Virus record (IMG/VR): IMGVR_UViG_3300031576_001285
Span: 1 to 41,679 of that record
Strand: one strand, 5' to 3'
From: a virus
Length of the DNA: 41,679 nucleotides
Shown here: positions 39,756 to 41,679 of the stretch, piece by piece
Layout of the letters: each line of letters opens with the position of its first letter
Numbering within the stretch: the first letter of the stretch is position 1
The notes under the pieces: model-generated
The model's input: only the letters and a program-made list of their open reading frames with translations
Told to the model about the DNA's origin: nothing
Database searches by the model: none
Made by a program: the position numbers and the translations under genes

Positions 39756-41020
39756 ACATTAAAAAAATGAATATCGATGATTTAAAGCCAGCAGAGTACA
39801 ACCCGAGAATTGAACTCAAGGAAACAGACCTTGAATACAGGTAAATTGAAAATTCAATAGATGAGTTTGGGCTAGTAGATCCGCTTGTTTTTAACGAACA
39901 GACAGGATGCCTTGTATCCGGACACCAAAGAAGGAACGTTTTAAAGAACAGAGGGGTGAAAGAAGTTTACGTCAGCGTCGTAAATTTGCCACTTGAGAAA
40001 GAGATCCAATTAAACTTATTGCTCAATAAGGCCGTTGGGAGATGGGACTTTAACCGGTTAGCCATTATTCTTGACGAAATGTCGCACATACCTGATTTCA
40101 ATATTGAGCTCACCGGTTTTTCTTTACCAGAAGTCTCGGAAATTCTGGACAGGCACCTCAAAAAATCCGAGGAAGACGATTTTGATTTCGATAAGACCGT
40201 TGAATCCATAAAGGAGCCGATTACTAAAAAAGGAGATGTGATAAATCTTGGGCCTCACCGCATCATGTACGGCGATTCGGCAAGTACGGATGATTTAAAT
40301 ATGCTCATGCAGAATCGGAAAATAGCTCTCATTCATAGTGACCCCCCGTATGGCTGCAAATATTTATCGCAGAACCGTCCGGACCTTGAGTCGCGCCCAA
40401 AAAAATCTAAACGCTGGGAAAAATTGTATAAGGATGATTTAAGTGAAAAGGATTATGAGGACTGGATTAGGGGCGTTCTAAGCAATATACGACCTCATCT
40501 TAAACCGGGCGCTTCAGCGTACCTCTGGAATGGGCACGCCAAATTTTATTTTATGCACCAGGTGCTCAAGGAGCTTGGATTCCACGTATCGACCGTGATC
40601 ACGTGGGCGAAGCCGACTTTCGCGATTTCGTACGGCGATTTCAACCAACAGACCGAATTTTGCTTATTTTCTTGGCTTAAAAACGGTCCCCACAAGTGGT
40701 ATGGCCCCACGAATGAGACAAATCTGTGGGAAATCGCCCGAGATAAGGCATCCACTCTAATTCATCCGACGCAAAAGAGTGTTGAGATTCCTACTAGAGC
40801 CATTCGCAATAGCTCAAAGAGGGAAGATGTTGTGTTCGACGGCTTCCTTGGCAGCGGGTCTACTCTGATCGCCGCTGAAAGCCTTGGTCGTCGTTGTTAC
40901 GGCACCGAGATAGAACCCAAGTACATCGATGGAATAATTCTTCGGTACACTGCATTCGTTGGAAAAGAAAAAGTCTCAAAAGAAATCAGAGACAAGTATT
41001 TAAAGGAGGTTTCATCATGA
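39752..41020 (+). pseudogene. ParB-domain DNA methyltransferase with an in-frame stop at codon 31
   Basis: The frame from ATG 39752 has a good ribosome site (GGAGAG) and is coupled to the preceding gene, but codon 31 is TAA (39842-39844). Downstream the frame remains open to 41020. Before and after the stop lies a ParB-like domain (KPAEYNPRIELKE, then LVSGHQRRNVLKNRG, with G57-R60 GHQR), and then an adenine/cytosine methyltransferase with DPPY at 197-200 and FLGSGS at 365-370. This beta-class order (DPPY before the SAM motif) is common in phage methyltransferases near terminase genes. An A-to-T change of AAA to TAA would explain it. GTG 39956 could restart but would lose most of the ParB domain. 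The methylase half may still be active. Confidence 0.78.
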
Positions 41021-41679
41021 AAGCGCATAACGAAGAATTAGATCAGATTTCCGTCCACGCGGTTTTAAGCGGAATCCAAAGTAACACGCTTGACGCAGGC
41101 ACTTTGTCAAAAGCCATGAGGCAGCTTTGCGTGGAGGCGCTTTTTTTGGAGGGTTACACGCCTACGTCGCTTGCCCAGCTTTTTAAAGTGAGCGACAAGA
41201 CGATCCGGCGCGATATGGAGGAAATTCGAAGAAAAAACGCTCTTCTTCCAAGTGTTGATTTTGCAAAAGAAATGATCGGTGAGTTTTGGCAGAAGGTTCA
41301 AGTCCATGAAGCGCATCTTATGAAGCTCGCTCGGGCCAAAGATAGTTCTATAGGTGAGAAGGCTCAAGCGGAGTTTCTTGCGTTCCGTGTCATGAAAGAA
41401 GCGATTCAAATTTTTCAGACTTTAGGATACGCACCTTGTAAGCCCACCGAACTGGTAGCCGAGCTTTTTCATTATGACGCAGATGACAGTGGCTTCGACG
41501 ATATTCGGAAAAAACTCGCTGAATTTGAGGCCATTAAAAAAGAAACAGGCGCTTTCCCAAAAGAAATTGAGGAGAAGATTGAAAAACTGAAACTACAAAT
41601 CGATAAAACGGAAATTGAAAAGAAATTGGACGAGCTTAAAAAATTCCGCGAGGACAGTATCCATGAAGACCCTAAATAA
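41017..41679 (+). CDS. Terminase small subunit-like protein
   Basis: 220 residues from ATG 41017, overlapping the methyltransferase stop (ATGA), with AAAGGAGG upstream. Residues ~43-70 are an HTH (YTPTSLAQLFKVSDKTIRRD), which would bind the packaging site; the C-terminal part is coiled coil (EEKIEKLKLQIDKTEIEKKL). Phage small terminase subunits have this DNA-binding plus oligomerisation arrangement. Its stop is the last base of the window, and the large subunit should follow. The call rests on position next to gpW/portal on the permuted map, the HTH and the coiled coil, rather than a diagnostic motif. Confidence 0.6.
   Translation: MKAHNEELDQISVHAVLSGIQSNTLDAGTLSKAMRQLCVEALFLEGYTPTSLAQLFKVSDKTIRRDMEEIRRKNALLPSVDFAKEMIGEFWQKVQVHEAHLMKLARAKDSSIGEKAQAEFLAFRVMKEAIQIFQTLGYAPCKPTELVAELFHYDADDSGFDDIRKKLAEFEAIKKETGAFPKEIEEKIEKLKLQIDKTEIEKKLDELKKFREDSIHEDPK

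Noticed and set aside
1-41679. CRISPR array
   Set aside because: No regularly spaced direct repeats were seen in any intergenic region.

Overview
The window is dominated by a siphophage-type temperate phage or prophage of an unidentified, probably Gram-negative bacterium. Two lipoproteins with lipoboxes point to a diderm host; the standard genetic code fits, because TAA, TAG and TGA all end well-supported genes. I cannot name a host taxon. Composition is mosaic by eye: the structural genes are GC-richer, while metE and the restriction block are visibly AT-richer. No tRNA, rRNA or CRISPR array was seen.

Layout. 1-17645 (+) is a compact virion cassette with stop/start overlaps: gpW-like joiner, portal, protease with a nested scaffold, decoration protein, gpT-like major capsid, neck and tail-completion proteins, tail tube, a tail-assembly chaperone pair joined by a clear -1 frameshift signal, tape measure, distal tail protein, receptor-end proteins, a collar-domain fibre and a 2-oxoglutarate oxygenase. 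17646-24827 (+) is a metabolic block: NrdR-like box, sigma70-like promoter and cobalamin riboswitch with intrinsic terminator in front of nrdB-nrdA, then an XRE regulator fused to a degenerate nucleotide-cyclase domain directly abutting metE. 24863-28556 (+) holds two long genes of unknown function, a NYN-domain protein behind a terminated leader RNA, a small protein and an excisionase-like HTH protein. 28600-31156 has structured non-coding DNA and a leftward operon for a DUF2924 protein and a large serine recombinase. 31316-37794 (+) is a defence-like operon: membrane KAP-type NTPase, adenine methyltransferase and BsuBI/PstI-type endonuclease. 37811-38320 (-) encodes two paralogous XRE repressors. 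38429-41679 (+) carries a PD-(D/E)XK-like protein, a lipoprotein, a zinc-ribbon protein, a ParB-methyltransferase broken by a stop codon, and a terminase-small-subunit-like protein.

How it fits together. The right end (terminase small subunit) and the left end (gpW, portal) are the two flanks of a missing terminase large subunit. Either this is most of one circularly permuted phage genome, or the window spans two neighbouring prophages with host genes (nrdBA, metE) between them. The sequence alone does not decide this.

The most interesting unit is a cobalamin-independence module. Class Ia ribonucleotide reductase and MetE are the B12-free alternatives to class II NrdJ and MetH. The nrd operon is under a B12 riboswitch built as a transcriptional off-switch, and metE sits next to an unusual HTH-cyclase regulator with its own promoter and a candidate operator. 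If phage-borne, it would let the element supply deoxynucleotides and methionine synthesis when the host lacks B12. The KAP-methyltransferase-endonuclease operon, and a shared motif upstream of both a repressor and the integration operon, are further candidates for undescribed systems.
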